This document shows, piece by piece, positions 52,545 through 62,209 of a stretch of DNA of 64,000 nt. Source of the stretch: Aquimarina megaterium XH134 (GTDB lineage: Bacteria > Bacteroidota > Bacteroidia > Flavobacteriales > Flavobacteriaceae). The notes beneath the pieces are model-generated. The model did not search any database and was not told the origin of the DNA. It was given only the letters and a program-made list of their open reading frames with translations. The position numbers were made by a program, and so were the translations under genes. The stretch is taken from NCBI RefSeq assembly GCF_000520975.1, contig NZ_JACB01000006.1, positions 62,001 through 126,000 of the forward strand, in the 5' to 3' direction. Every line of letters starts with the position of its first letter. Position 1 is the stretch's first letter.

Positions 52545-53228
52545 ATGAACAAAAAAGATATTACGATACTATTAGTTGATGATGAACCCGATATTTTAGA
52601 AATTGTTGGGTATAACCTTACTGCAGAAGGATATACAGTAATAACTGCAGAAAATGGTGTTGAAGCTGTAAAAGCTGCAAAAAAGAAAAAACCACATCTA
52701 ATTATTCTTGATGTAATGATGCCAGAAATGGATGGTATAGAAGCCTGTGAGCATATAAGAAAGTTACCAGACTTGCAAAATACAATCATTACCTTCCTTA
52801 CAGCACGTGGCGAAGACTATTCTCAAGTTGCTGGTTTTGATGCCGGAGCAGATGATTATATCACAAAACCCATTCGCCCAAAAGTTTTAGTAAGTAAAGT
52901 AAAAGCTCTATTAAGAAGACTTAAAGAAGAAGAGTCTTCAGACAATGTTGTTAAAATAGGAAATTTGGTCATTAACAGAGATGAATACAAAATTGTTAAA
53001 GACAAAAAAGAAATTGTATTACCAAGAAAAGAATTCGAATTACTATCTTTATTGGCCTCTAAGCCTGGCAAGGTTTTTAAGCGAGAAGATATTCTTGATA
53101 AGGTTTGGGGCAATGAAGTCATTGTAGGCGGTCGTACAATTGATGTGCACATTAGAAAATTAAGAGAGAAAATCGGCGATAATAGTTTTAAAACTATTAA
53201 AGGAGTAGGATATAAGTTTGTAGTTTAA
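52545..53228 (+). CDS. phoB: PhoB-like response regulator
   Basis: A 227-residue OmpR/PhoB-type regulator. The receiver has DDEPD, phospho-acceptor Asp in LIILDVMMPEMDG, Thr in FLTARG and Lys in TKPIRPK. The winged-helix domain (about 130-227) has LPRKEFELLSLLASKPGKVFKREDIL and GRTIDVHIRKLREKIG. Placement between pit and the kinase, plus the nearby 11-bp lattices, supports PhoB. It is coupled to phoR by a TAATG overlap. Confidence 0.88.
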   Translation: MNKKDITILLVDDEPDILEIVGYNLTAEGYTVITAENGVEAVKAAKKKKPHLIILDVMMPEMDGIEACEHIRKLPDLQNTIITFLTARGEDYSQVAGFDAGADDYITKPIRPKVLVSKVKALLRRLKEEESSDNVVKIGNLVINRDEYKIVKDKKEIVLPRKEFELLSLLASKPGKVFKREDILDKVWGNEVIVGGRTIDVHIRKLREKIGDNSFKTIKGVGYKFVV

Positions 53229-54307
53229 TGGCAGAAAACTTTAAAAAGTCGTATAGATTTGCATATCTATCTTCTTTATATATAACCATATTATTAACGC
53301 TCGCATTGAGCGTTTTTTTATACATTCAATCACTGTTTAATCCATTTATTATAATTGGTTTTATAGTGCTTTGTTATCTAATTTGTTTTCTCATTATTCA
53401 GTACAGGGTAGAAAAGTTTATTTATCGTAGAGTACGTAAAATCTATGATGATATCGAAATGCTGGAAGTAGATTCTATTGGAGAAGGCCCTGTAACTACA
53501 GACATGAGAACTCTTATCAAAGAAGTTGAAAAGTTTGCCCAACAAAGAAAAACAGAGATCGAAACTCTAAAAATTAGAGAAGCTTATCGTAAAGAATTTA
53601 TGGGTAACGTTTCTCATGAGCTAAAAACACCCTTGTTTACTGTTCAGGGGTATATTCTTACCCTCCTCGATGGCGCAATGGATGATCCCGAAATTCTTGA
53701 CAAATATTTAAATCGTGCAAACAAAGGAGTTGAACGCTTGATTTATATTGTAAATGATCTGGATATGATTACCAAACTTGAAGTAGGTGATCTTAATCTT
53801 AATTATACCAATTTTGACATTGTAGAATTAGTACAAAGTGTGTTTGATTTATATGAAATGAAAGCTGCAAAAAAGAACATTGCTCTTACGTTTGATATGA
53901 ATTATGAAGAACCTATACTCGTACATGCCGATAAAGAACGTATACAACAAGTACTTTCTAATTTGATTGTAAATTCAATAAAATACGGAAAAGAAGATGG
54001 TACTACAGAAATAAGCATCGAAGATTTAATCCGTAATAAAACCATTGTTAGAATTACAGATAATGGTGAAGGAATTGCGCAAGCCCATATTCCACGACTG
54101 TTTGAGCGTTTTTATCGTGTAGACAAAAGTGGATCGCGTAAAGAAGGTGGATCTGGTCTTGGGCTAGCTATTGTAAAACACATTATCGAGGCGCATCATG
54201 AGCGCATTTATGTAGAAAGTGATTATCGAGTGGGAAGCGAATTTTCATTTACTTTGGAAAAAGTGAAAAAGTTCCCTATAGTCAATATCGGTACTAAAAC
54301 TACTTAA
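53228..54307 (+). CDS. phoR: PhoR-like sensor histidine kinase
   Basis: A 359-residue kinase with two closely spaced N-terminal helices (about 12-65). A linker leads to HisKA with NVSHELKTPLFTVQGYILTLLDGA and HATPase motifs NLIVNSIKYG, DNGEGI and GGSGLGLAIVKH. There is no large sensor domain, as in PhoR proteins that read PiT/PstSCAB-PhoU activity through the membrane. Its 3' end overlaps the convergent glycosyltransferase gene by 63 bases. Confidence 0.88.
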   Translation: MAENFKKSYRFAYLSSLYITILLTLALSVFLYIQSLFNPFIIIGFIVLCYLICFLIIQYRVEKFIYRRVRKIYDDIEMLEVDSIGEGPVTTDMRTLIKEVEKFAQQRKTEIETLKIREAYRKEFMGNVSHELKTPLFTVQGYILTLLDGAMDDPEILDKYLNRANKGVERLIYIVNDLDMITKLEVGDLNLNYTNFDIVELVQSVFDLYEMKAAKKNIALTFDMNYEEPILVHADKERIQQVLSNLIVNSIKYGKEDGTTEISIEDLIRNKTIVRITDNGEGIAQAHIPRLFERFYRVDKSGSRKEGGSGLGLAIVKHIIEAHHERIYVESDYRVGSEFSFTLEKVKKFPIVNIGTKTT

Positions 54308-55300
54308 CCCTCTGTATGCATTTAAATCCCTTAGTTTTGTTAATGTAAACTCGTTCTGATTACAACTAGGAACTAGCTTATTAACCGTTAAACGCTCTGC
54401 AAGATATTCTTGCTCAAACTGTCCGGGAGTTGGTATAAAGAAAGCTTTTTTCTTCAATTTTGCAAGATCCATTACTGTTGTATATCCAGATCTTGAAATA
54501 ATCAGGTTACTACTATTAATAGTATCTTCCAGATCTTTTCCAGTTAAATAATTATGAATAGTAATATTATTTTTCACATACGTCTGTTGGGTTTCTTCAA
54601 TAAGTCCGCGTACAAATACAATCCTCTTATCACTTTGTTCAAATTCATAAAACAGCTTTTGCTCTAATAGCGTACGTTGTGGTTCTGGGCCAGAAAGCAA
54701 TACCATAATATCATATTTTTTAGGCACAATTTGATACTCAAATCTACTTAACGGCCCAAGATAAGTCACAGGAATATTGTTTCTCTTAGGATGCCCTAAC
54801 TCACCACTAAGATTAGGATCATCTGCCATATCAGGAACCCAACACACATCAAATTTTTTAATATACTTATTATGTAGTTTAGTACTAATAGAAGTAGTTT
54901 TTCCGCTTAATACAGTAAGTTGATGCGTAATAAATACCGAAGGAATACTCTTATGTCGTACTCCCATTCTGTTATCAGAGATAATACCACAAAAATTTTC
55001 CTCTTCAATGATTTTTTTTATTGCCTTTTTTTCAGCACTAATTGCATGAGCAATTTTAGGACTGTTTAACAACATCTTTAATTTGAAATTACTCCCTTTT
55101 TTAGAATACTCTATATTATAAGAAGGGAGTTCTTTGGTAAGTAGCATAGGGAACTCCTTCTTTAATAGTGATAAGGCAACCCCATCAGAAGCAATAACAG
55201 GCTCTAAACCTTCTGCTAGTAATGCATTGATAATAGGAATACATCGGGTTGCATGACCTAGTCCCCAATTAAGAGGAGCAACAAGTACTTTTTTATTCAA
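54245..55300 (-). CDS. Glycosyltransferase family 28-like protein
   Basis: A 351-residue protein with the GT-B fold pattern of MurG-like enzymes: an N-terminal APLNWGLGHATRCIPIINALL donor/acceptor loop and the C-terminal SNLIISRSGYTTVMDLAKLKKKAFFIPTPGQFEQEYLAERL. It is a common stand-alone gene in Bacteroidota. The acceptor is unknown. It runs against phoR, and the last 21 codons overlap phoR coding sequence on the other strand. Confidence 0.8.
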   Translation of the reverse strand: MNKKVLVAPLNWGLGHATRCIPIINALLAEGLEPVIASDGVALSLLKKEFPMLLTKELPSYNIEYSKKGSNFKLKMLLNSPKIAHAISAEKKAIKKIIEEENFCGIISDNRMGVRHKSIPSVFITHQLTVLSGKTTSISTKLHNKYIKKFDVCWVPDMADDPNLSGELGHPKRNNIPVTYLGPLSRFEYQIVPKKYDIMVLLSGPEPQRTLLEQKLFYEFEQSDKRIVFVRGLIEETQQTYVKNNITIHNYLTGKDLEDTINSSNLIISRSGYTTVMDLAKLKKKAFFIPTPGQFEQEYLAERLTVNKLVPSCNQNEFTLTKLRDLNAYRGLSSFSTDIDYRELFHFFQSK

Positions 55301-55594
55301 ACGTTCTAGTATTTAAGTTGTTATAGTAACTATCAATTTGATTCTTAATAATAAAAGTAATCCTATTTTCTTATGCATATATTTCCTTAATTTTACCAAA
55401 AAATTATCTTAAGTGAAATTTTATATTCAAAAACAAGAATGTATTGATTATTTAATTGAATCTGAATGATAACAAATACAGATATTCGATATAAAAAATT
55501 ACATCAACCGTATTGAAAAAGACAATATCGAAAAGAGTTAGTGTAACACAAATCGAATTTAAAAGACAAGTAAGTAAAGAAATTAAGAGGATCA

Positions 55595-56269
55595 GTGGGT
55601 AGTAAGAATAAATTAAAACGATTTAACGAAAACAAAACCTTTCATAATGTAGTAGAACCTACTAGAGAGGATGTAATCAATAATACATTAGGATATAAAG
55701 GAAAATGGAATGATAATTTTTTCAAAAACCAAAATCCAATCGTTCTAGAGTTAGGTTGTGGTAAAGGAGAGTATACCGTGGGGCTAGCAGAAAAATATCC
55801 TGATAAAAATTTTATTGGTATTGATATTAAAGGGGCACGTTTTTGGCGAGGAGCGAAAACCGCAATAGAAAATGAGATGTCTAACGTAGGGTTTATAAGA
55901 ACTCAAATAGAATTAATCGATCATATTTTTGAAAAACAAGAGATTGATGAAATATGGATTACCTTCCCAGATCCACAGATCAAATATAAACGTACAAAAC
56001 ATCGATTAACCAATCATGATTTTTTACAACGTTATAAAAAAATCCTAAAACCAAACGGCATTGTACATCTTAAAACAGATAGCGAATTTATGCATGGATA
56101 CACATTAGGACTATTGCATGGCGAAGGGCATAATATATTCTATTCTAATCATAATGTGTATCACAATGAAGGGTCTCCAGAAGTTGTAACTTCGATTCAA
56201 ACTTTTTATGAAAAACAATATTTAGAACAAAATAAACCTATAACTTACATCCAATTTAAGATCACGTAA
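55595..56269 (+). CDS. trmB: tRNA (guanine-N7)-methyltransferase TrmB
   Basis: A 224-residue SAM-dependent enzyme methylating G46 of tRNA. It has VLELGCGKGEYTVGLAEKYPDKNFIGIDIKGARFWRGAKTA and the signature EIWITFPDPQIKYKRTKHRLTN. The start is GTG 55595, giving MGSKNKLKRFNENKTF, which matches the usual family N-terminus. Upstream 290 bases are AT-rich without a gene. Confidence 0.95.
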   Translation: MGSKNKLKRFNENKTFHNVVEPTREDVINNTLGYKGKWNDNFFKNQNPIVLELGCGKGEYTVGLAEKYPDKNFIGIDIKGARFWRGAKTAIENEMSNVGFIRTQIELIDHIFEKQEIDEIWITFPDPQIKYKRTKHRLTNHDFLQRYKKILKPNGIVHLKTDSEFMHGYTLGLLHGEGHNIFYSNHNVYHNEGSPEVVTSIQTFYEKQYLEQNKPITYIQFKIT

Positions 56270-56283
56270 TTACCTCATTAATT

Positions 56284-56913
56284 TTGGAAACTACCAAACT
56301 ATTTTTAGTTACATTTTTTGCATCACTAGTTGGAGTAATTCCTCCTGGATTGGTAAATATGACAGTAGCCAGAACTTGCCTAGAGAGAGGTAAAAATAAC
56401 GGAATTTTAGTTGCAATTGGTGCATCAATAGTTGTAATATTTCAGGCATTAATAGCAATTCTTTTGGCCAAGTATATTTTCTTCAATCCATATGTTAGAA
56501 ATATATTACTTCGTACAGGAGCAGTGATCTTTTTTTTCATGGCTATCTATTTTTTTGCAAAAGCAAAACAAAAAAGCACAAAAATAAAAGTATATCGAAA
56601 TAATGACACCAGAAGCTTTTTTAAAGGTGTTATGATGTCTGCAATTAATGTATTACCCATACCCTATTTCTGTGCTATTGCCGCAGGAATGAGTGTTAGT
56701 GGAAAAATAGAATACGATACCCTGCGAATTACTGCTTTTATCATAGCGGCTGGAGCAGGAACCTTTGTAACCCTCTATTTTTATGTATTTTCTTTCCTTA
56801 AAATCGAAAAGAAAACTGCATCTATTGCCAAATACTCTAATTATTTTATGGGAATATTAATGTTGATTCTAGTAGTGATAACCTTAGCAAGAATTATATA
56901 TACATGGGAGTAA
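56284..56913 (+). CDS. LysE-family amino acid exporter
   Basis: A 209-residue protein with six helices and the LysE/RhtB-like N-terminal motif GVIPPGLVNMTVARTCLERG. It begins with TTG 56284 (METTKLFLVTFFASL); the next ATG would remove the first helix. It lies 14 bases after trmB and overlaps the next gene by 10 bases. Substrate not predictable. Confidence 0.8.
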   Translation: METTKLFLVTFFASLVGVIPPGLVNMTVARTCLERGKNNGILVAIGASIVVIFQALIAILLAKYIFFNPYVRNILLRTGAVIFFFMAIYFFAKAKQKSTKIKVYRNNDTRSFFKGVMMSAINVLPIPYFCAIAAGMSVSGKIEYDTLRITAFIIAAGAGTFVTLYFYVFSFLKIEKKTASIAKYSNYFMGILMLILVVITLARIIYTWE

Positions 56914-57266
56914 AGAAAAATGATATAGATACCGGATCAGAATCTGACACAAATTTTTTTGAAAGAGTATATGAAGTTGCCAAACTTATTCCATACGGTA
57001 GAGTCACTTCTTATGGAGCTATCGCAAAATGTTTGGGTGCCGCACGTAGTGCTCGAATGGTAGGTTGGGCTATGAATGCCTGCGGAGGCCGTGAAGATGT
57101 TCCTGCCCACCGTGTTGTAAATAGAAAAGGAATTCTTACCGGAAAACATCATTTTCAAGGCACTAATCTAATGCAACAGTTACTAGAAAATGAAGGTGTT
57201 GAAGTTGTAGATAACCAAATTATAGATTTCGAAAAACTGTTTTGGGACCCTATGAAAGAGTTATAA
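56904..57266 (+). CDS. Alkyltransferase-like protein (MGMT fold without catalytic Cys)
   Basis: A 120-residue protein with the DNA-binding and active-site half of O6-methylguanine transferases: YEVAKLIPYGRVTSYGAIAKCLGAARSARMVGWAMNAC. In place of the catalytic PCHRV it has PAHRVV, so it cannot accept the alkyl group. ATL proteins bind O6-alkylguanine and hand the lesion to nucleotide excision repair; they usually have PWHRV, so Ala here is a variant. The Arg finger (Arg in SARMVGW) is kept. Confidence 0.85.
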   Translation: MGVKKNDIDTGSESDTNFFERVYEVAKLIPYGRVTSYGAIAKCLGAARSARMVGWAMNACGGREDVPAHRVVNRKGILTGKHHFQGTNLMQQLLENEGVEVVDNQIIDFEKLFWDPMKEL

Positions 57267-57378
57267 TCCTTCTAATCTCCTAATTTTTCAAAAATTTACA
57301 AATATTAGGATATAATCAATAGCGATACTGCTATAAATCATTTCAATTTATAGGCTTTATAATCTTAACTTTTCGACC

Positions 57379-57411
57379 TATCTTTGTACTTAGGATCAAT
57401 CTGAATTGATC
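57379..57411 (+). promoter_or_regulatory. -7 box and leader hairpin of the mrp gene
   Basis: TATCTTTG (57379-57386) is a perfect TAnnTTTG match. GATCAAT (57394-57400) and ATTGATC (57405-57411) then form a 7-bp inverted repeat with a CTGA loop right at the expected transcript start. It could be an operator or mRNA hairpin. No TGA-N6-TCA dyad is at the 35-bp offset. Confidence 0.5.
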
Positions 57412-57439
57412 AAATTAGTTAGAAAAAGAAATAATACTC

Positions 57440-58579
57440 ATGAAGTTAGAGAAATCGGATATCTTAAAAGCATTAGAGACTATCACTGTGGCTGGCGAAG
57501 GTAAGAACATGGTAGAAAGTGGTGCTGTAAAAAATGTAATTACTTTTGGTGACGAGGTCATTGTAGATTTAGTTTTGACCACCCCAGCATTACATATTCG
57601 TAAACGTGCAGAAGTAGATGTAATGAAAGTTATTCATGAGAAAGTATATGAGAAAGCAAAGGTTAAAGTTAACCTCAAAGTCGAAGCGCCTGCTGTTCAA
57701 CCACAAAACAACGAGATTAAAGGAAAACCTATCCCGGGAATTACTAATATTATTGCAGTAGCTTCTGGTAAAGGAGGTGTAGGTAAATCTACAGTAACCT
57801 CTAATCTTGCTGCAACTTTGGCCAAAATGGGATTTAAAGTTGGTGTATTAGATGCAGATATCTACGGCCCTTCTGTTCCTATAATGTTTGATGTAGAACG
57901 CGAACGACCTCTTTCTGTAAAAGAGGATGGAAAATCTAAAATGAAGCCCATAGAAAATTATGGAGTTAAGATTTTATCTATTGGATTTTTTACCCAACCA
58001 GATCAGGCGGTAGTTTGGAGAGGGCCAATGGCAGCAAAAGCATTAAATCAAATGATTTTTGATGCCGCATGGGGAGAGCTCGATTTTATGTTAATCGATT
58101 TACCACCTGGTACAGGAGATATACATTTGTCTATTATGCAGTCACTGCCGATAACGGGAGCAGTAGTAGTTAGTACTCCTCAAAATGTAGCATTAGCAGA
58201 TGCCAGAAAAGGAGTAGCTATGTTTCAACAAGACAGTATTAATGTACCTGTCCTCGGGATTATAGAAAATATGGCATATTTTACACCAGAAGAGCTTCCT
58301 AACAATAAATATTATATCTTTGGTAAAGAAGGAGCTAAATACCTTGCAGAGGATCTCGATGTTCCATTTTTGGGAGAGATTCCATTAGTGCAAAGTATAC
58401 GTGAAGCTGGAGATGCAGGTAGACCTGCAGCATTACAGACAGCAACACCAATAGAAAAAGCCTTTGAAGAATTGACAAAAAATGTGGTTCAGGAAGTAGT
58501 GAACAGAAATGATAATCTACCTCCAACCGAAGCAATTAAAATAACAACAATGGCAGGCTGTTCTGCTGTAAAAAAATAG
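57440..58579 (+). CDS. Mrp/ApbC-family Fe-S cluster carrier ATPase
   Basis: A 379-residue protein. The N-terminal MIP18-like domain (1-90) precedes the deviant Walker A GKGGVGKSTVTSNLAATLA at about 112. GVLDADIYGPSVP and DLPPGTGDIHLS follow. A C-terminal Cys pair typical of Nbp35/ApbC is reduced here to MAGCSAVKK with a single Cys plus others upstream. It assembles or carries Fe-S clusters; the next gene encodes a NifU-like scaffold. Confidence 0.9.
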   Translation: MKLEKSDILKALETITVAGEGKNMVESGAVKNVITFGDEVIVDLVLTTPALHIRKRAEVDVMKVIHEKVYEKAKVKVNLKVEAPAVQPQNNEIKGKPIPGITNIIAVASGKGGVGKSTVTSNLAATLAKMGFKVGVLDADIYGPSVPIMFDVERERPLSVKEDGKSKMKPIENYGVKILSIGFFTQPDQAVVWRGPMAAKALNQMIFDAAWGELDFMLIDLPPGTGDIHLSIMQSLPITGAVVVSTPQNVALADARKGVAMFQQDSINVPVLGIIENMAYFTPEELPNNKYYIFGKEGAKYLAEDLDVPFLGEIPLVQSIREAGDAGRPAALQTATPIEKAFEELTKNVVQEVVNRNDNLPPTEAIKITTMAGCSAVKK

Positions 58580-58582
58580 AAA

Positions 58583-58822
58583 ATGACTTCTGAAGAATTA
58601 AAAATTAATGTAGAAAAGGCCCTAGATGAAATAAGGCCGTTTTTGGAGAGTGATGGAGGAAATATTTCTTTAATTTCTATTGAAGATGATAAGATCGTTA
58701 AGGTTCAATTAGAAGGCGCATGTGTAGGGTGCAGTGTAAATCAAATGACTCTTAAATCTGGAGTAGAAATGACGATTAAAAAATATGCTCCTCAAATCGA
58801 ATCGGTACTTAATATAGAATAA
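58583..58822 (+). CDS. NifU C-terminal domain scaffold protein (Nfu-like)
   Basis: A 79-residue stand-alone Nfu domain with ALDEIRPFLESDGGNISLISI and the cluster-binding CVGCSVNQMTLKSGVE (CxxC). It lies 3 bases after the Mrp gene, so the pair probably works together in Fe-S transfer, relevant to the many Fe-S proteins of this window. Confidence 0.92.
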   Translation: MTSEELKINVEKALDEIRPFLESDGGNISLISIEDDKIVKVQLEGACVGCSVNQMTLKSGVEMTIKKYAPQIESVLNIE

Positions 58823-58841
58823 GTATATTACTTAATAATAC

Positions 58842-58887
58842 AAAAACCCTATGTTTAAGGAGTAAACTCCTTAAACATAGGGTTTTT
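58842..58887. terminator. Long bidirectional terminator between the Nfu and acyltransferase genes
   Basis: A perfect 21-bp stem (58842-58862 with 58867-58887) around a TAAA loop, starting AAAAA and ending TTTTTTT, stops both convergent transcripts. The stop codon of the acyltransferase gene (58871) lies inside it. Confidence 0.92.
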
Positions 58888-59998
58888 TTAGTCCAAAAAA
58901 CGGGTGTAAAACAGGTATTCTTAAAATGATTAAATGATAGATCATCCAACTGCCTAAAAATGTACCAAAAATTAATACTGAGAACTTAGGTAAAAATCCC
59001 CAATCCAGATTCATGACATAATACCCTATCGCAATCATAATCGTTTGATGTAGAATATAAAAAGGATACACTGCACGGTTACAGTATGCTAATTTTTTAC
59101 TCTTCCTATTTAAGAATTTTGCTCCATACCCAAATAGTACCAAAATCCAGGACCATAAATTAATTACTTTAACCAATGCTTCAGAGAAATGTACGAATGT
59201 ACTATCCTCTAATTGTAACCATATCCATATTTGTGTACTAAATGTAATAACCCCTATGGTTAGTGCTTTAGATTTTATTCGATCTATACTATTCCAGAAT
59301 TCTTTTCCAGATGCAATGAGAACAAATCCAAAGAAAAATAAAATGAAGCTATTTATAAAATTGAACCAATCATCGATCAAGGCGTGAGTGACAGGAAAAA
59401 AAGGTTCTAAAAATGCTTCCGTTAAATATAATGGAATAATAAAAAGATATAATCCATATTTTTTTTGCACATTTTTCCTAACCCAAATAATTAGTTTGGT
59501 CGGATTTTTTTTGATCCAGATAAATACTGGTGAAAGCACTAATGAAAATATCAAAAGATAAGGTAAAAACCAGAGGTGGTGCCAACTAAAATTTCCTTCT
59601 GGATATATTCCAGCATATGCTATGGTAGTAAAATATTCTACTAGCGAACCAGAAAACTGATGGTTTGCCATACGTTCAAAATATACCTGTGGAGGGACAA
59701 TAAATAACATCCCAAAGAGTAATGGAATTGCCAGTCTTTTAATACGTTCTAGATTGAATTGCCATAAATTTCGAGAAGAAAGCGCATAATAAGTCCCCAT
59801 ACCCGATATCACAAATAAAATAGGCAAACGCCACTGATTTAAAAAAAGCATAGGCCAGCGAAGCCAATCATAAATTATGTTGTTTTTAATATGAAAGCCC
59901 CAAGGCACAAAAAACATTCCTACATGATAAAAAATCAATAATCCAAATACAATAACTCGTAACCAGTCGAGATCATATCGACGAATTTGTTTCTCCAT
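58871..59998 (-). CDS. Membrane acyltransferase family 3 protein
   Basis: A 375-residue protein with about ten helices. It has RRYDLDWLRVIVFGLLIFYHVGMF at the start (the conserved Arg/Asp-Leu-Arg and His) and FNLERIKRLAIPLLFG in the middle, typical of Acyl_transf_3/OpgC-like proteins that acylate exported polysaccharides or lipids. Substrate unknown. Monocistronic. Confidence 0.85.
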   Translation of the reverse strand: MEKQIRRYDLDWLRVIVFGLLIFYHVGMFFVPWGFHIKNNIIYDWLRWPMLFLNQWRLPILFVISGMGTYYALSSRNLWQFNLERIKRLAIPLLFGMLFIVPPQVYFERMANHQFSGSLVEYFTTIAYAGIYPEGNFSWHHLWFLPYLLIFSLVLSPVFIWIKKNPTKLIIWVRKNVQKKYGLYLFIIPLYLTEAFLEPFFPVTHALIDDWFNFINSFILFFFGFVLIASGKEFWNSIDRIKSKALTIGVITFSTQIWIWLQLEDSTFVHFSEALVKVINLWSWILVLFGYGAKFLNRKSKKLAYCNRAVYPFYILHQTIMIAIGYYVMNLDWGFLPKFSVLIFGTFLGSWMIYHLIILRIPVLHPFFGLKKPYV

Positions 59999-60114
59999 AA
60001 TACTTATAAAATTTGTTTTGCCAAAAGTGAAGTATTTTGCTTATAACCAGGTATTAAAAAAAGAGTATTGCGTCTAGAATTATAATTTTAGACACTTTTT
60101 ACTGGTGTTTAATC

Positions 60115-61296
60115 TTAAGAAACAGATTTTTGAAATTTCACAAATGCTTTTGGAGACATTTCTACATGTTTTTTAAAAGCGTTATAGAATGTGGCCTTTG
60201 ATTTAAAACCAACAGAATTACCAATAGCTTCAATGGTGAGATGATCATAATTTTTATCTAATAACCTTTTTTTCGATTCTTCAATTCGATATTGATTTAT
60301 AAAATCATTAAAATTCAGATTCGTATTTGCATTTATAATTTGAGAAATATAATTAGAATTGGCCCCTAAGCTTTTTGCCAAATCTTTTAATGAAGCTGTA
60401 GGCAACAAATAATATCCTTCGTCTTTGATATACGATTTTATTTCTTTTATAGAGTTTTGATCATTCTTAATTTTTGAAGTCTCATACTTGTCTGCTATCC
60501 ACGAGTTTTCAAAGAATCTCGATTCTGAAAGTAGCACAAAAGTTGTAATTAAAATAAGTGAGGTAAGAAAGATAAAAATATAATGATCCCCTGCATCATC
60601 TTCAAAATTTAGAAATACTAAAAACACAAGGATAAATGTTGCCAAAAATCCAATAATCGTATTTCTAGAAAAATCATATTTATTAACTTTTATACTATTT
60701 GCATTTTTAGTTTTACTAGCATAAAAATGCCTTACTATAAGCCGTATAGATAGTATGATATAAATGATAAAACTGGATAAAACGAGCCATCTAAATTCAT
60801 CTTTTATCCATAGGTAAGAATAATTGATATCATCCGGAACAGGGACTCTTTGCATTTCTGAAAAATATGCTCCTAAATATGCATTAACCTTTACAGAAAC
60901 AGGCTGCATATAATATGTTATCTGAGACAAAAAATATACTGCAGATGGCAAAACATGAATCCAATACTTCTTAAAAGTAATTGAATCTCGTTCGAGAAGT
61001 GCATAAATAAACAAATATATTGATGGTCCCAAAAGCAATACCAGTGGCTCGGTACTATCATTTACATGGGGTACATATTTTAACAGCCCTGTATAGCATA
61101 AAAAAACATCAATTGCAATAATAGATTGCAGCAATAAAGACCACCCATATATTCTAAAGGCAGTATTTTTTGAGGTTCTAAAAAGAATTACCAAACTTAG
61201 TAGTATTCCTAAAAACACACCTAAAAACATAAAATATGATACCGGATTATGGCGTATCGGGATTTTATCAATTATGTATTGAATACTTTGCATCAA
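60115..61296 (-). CDS. Membrane-anchored AraC-family regulator
   Basis: A 393-residue protein with seven N-terminal helices (about 18-255) and a C-terminal AraC-type domain: SLKDLAKSLGANSNYISQIIN and LTIEAIGNSVGFKSKATFYNAFKKHVEMSPKAF. This architecture is common in Flavobacteriia; the membrane part probably senses a signal. Ends 10 bases before the metallophosphoesterase gene in transcription order, suggesting one transcript. Confidence 0.88.
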   Translation of the reverse strand: MMQSIQYIIDKIPIRHNPVSYFMFLGVFLGILLSLVILFRTSKNTAFRIYGWSLLLQSIIAIDVFLCYTGLLKYVPHVNDSTEPLVLLLGPSIYLFIYALLERDSITFKKYWIHVLPSAVYFLSQITYYMQPVSVKVNAYLGAYFSEMQRVPVPDDINYSYLWIKDEFRWLVLSSFIIYIILSIRLIVRHFYASKTKNANSIKVNKYDFSRNTIIGFLATFILVFLVFLNFEDDAGDHYIFIFLTSLILITTFVLLSESRFFENSWIADKYETSKIKNDQNSIKEIKSYIKDEGYYLLPTASLKDLAKSLGANSNYISQIINANTNLNFNDFINQYRIEESKKRLLDKNYDHLTIEAIGNSVGFKSKATFYNAFKKHVEMSPKAFVKFQKSVS

Positions 61297-61306
61297 ATAA
61301 GATCAT

Positions 61307-62209
61307 CTATTCTGTAATAAACTCAGTAAGTTTTTGAGGCCCTTCTAAAGGGACTCTAATGATTTTTAATGTCCCGTCTTCTGTTGTCGAAATTTGCCAC
61401 TTCATCAAGGTGATACTCCCATTTTCGATTTCTATTCCTGTAATAGATCTGGGATGAACACAACTCCCATCATTAAACAGTGCTAGTTCTCCTGCTTCCG
61501 GAAATCGAGGTCGATGAGTATGACCTATAATCGTTAACAAATTCTTGTTATTAGCAATCCATTTTTTGATTCTACGTTCTATTCGTATCGTTTCTTTGTA
61601 GTTTTTTGCAGGACTGGTTGGGTCTGCAATTCCTACTACCTGAAGTGGTTTCCATAAAACTCGCACAAGAAATCTATTTATTCTCCAGCCTATATAATTC
61701 ATAAAATCTGCCTGGTGACCATGAATCAGGAAAACTTCCTGCCCTGTATTCTTATGTTTCAACACAATAGCTTCATTATATTTTATATCAGGAAACAAAG
61801 GAACTTCTTTATCCGTATCTGTTTTTTGATCAAAATAAGAACTAAGATGCTTTTTAACATATTTTGGATCCCGATATACCATATCATGATTACCCCAAAT
61901 CAAATTTAATCTATAGTCTGCGTGAAATAATTGTAATAACTCGTATATATCTTTATGTGCTCTAAATATGGTTTCGAAACTTAAATTCTCCCACAGTTCA
62001 TCTCCATCACCTAATTCACAATAGGTAAATCCTTCGGTATAATAATGTTTCAAAGCATGGAAATAAATATTGCGATTATTAGCAAACTCATCTGCAAAAC
62101 TATTATCTCCCCGATGACAATCACTAAAAAAGATGAACTTAGACGTATCATCAAACGGAATTACTTTGGCATTTTTATAAGCACGATCCAAACGGGATTG
62201 AGAAGACAT
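61307..62209 (-). CDS. Calcineurin-like metallophosphoesterase
   Basis: A 300-residue protein with the metal-binding motifs FFSDCHRGDNS (variant D-x-H), ELGDGDELWE, LIWGNHDM, FLIHGHQADF and IIGHTHRPRF. The family cleaves phosphoesters, for example UDP-diacylglucosamine or nucleotides. The LpxH group is related, but the insertions here prevent a firm choice. It precedes the AraC-type gene in transcription. Confidence 0.85.
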   Translation of the reverse strand: MSSQSRLDRAYKNAKVIPFDDTSKFIFFSDCHRGDNSFADEFANNRNIYFHALKHYYTEGFTYCELGDGDELWENLSFETIFRAHKDIYELLQLFHADYRLNLIWGNHDMVYRDPKYVKKHLSSYFDQKTDTDKEVPLFPDIKYNEAIVLKHKNTGQEVFLIHGHQADFMNYIGWRINRFLVRVLWKPLQVVGIADPTSPAKNYKETIRIERRIKKWIANNKNLLTIIGHTHRPRFPEAGELALFNDGSCVHPRSITGIEIENGSITLMKWQISTTEDGTLKIIRVPLEGPQKLTEFITE

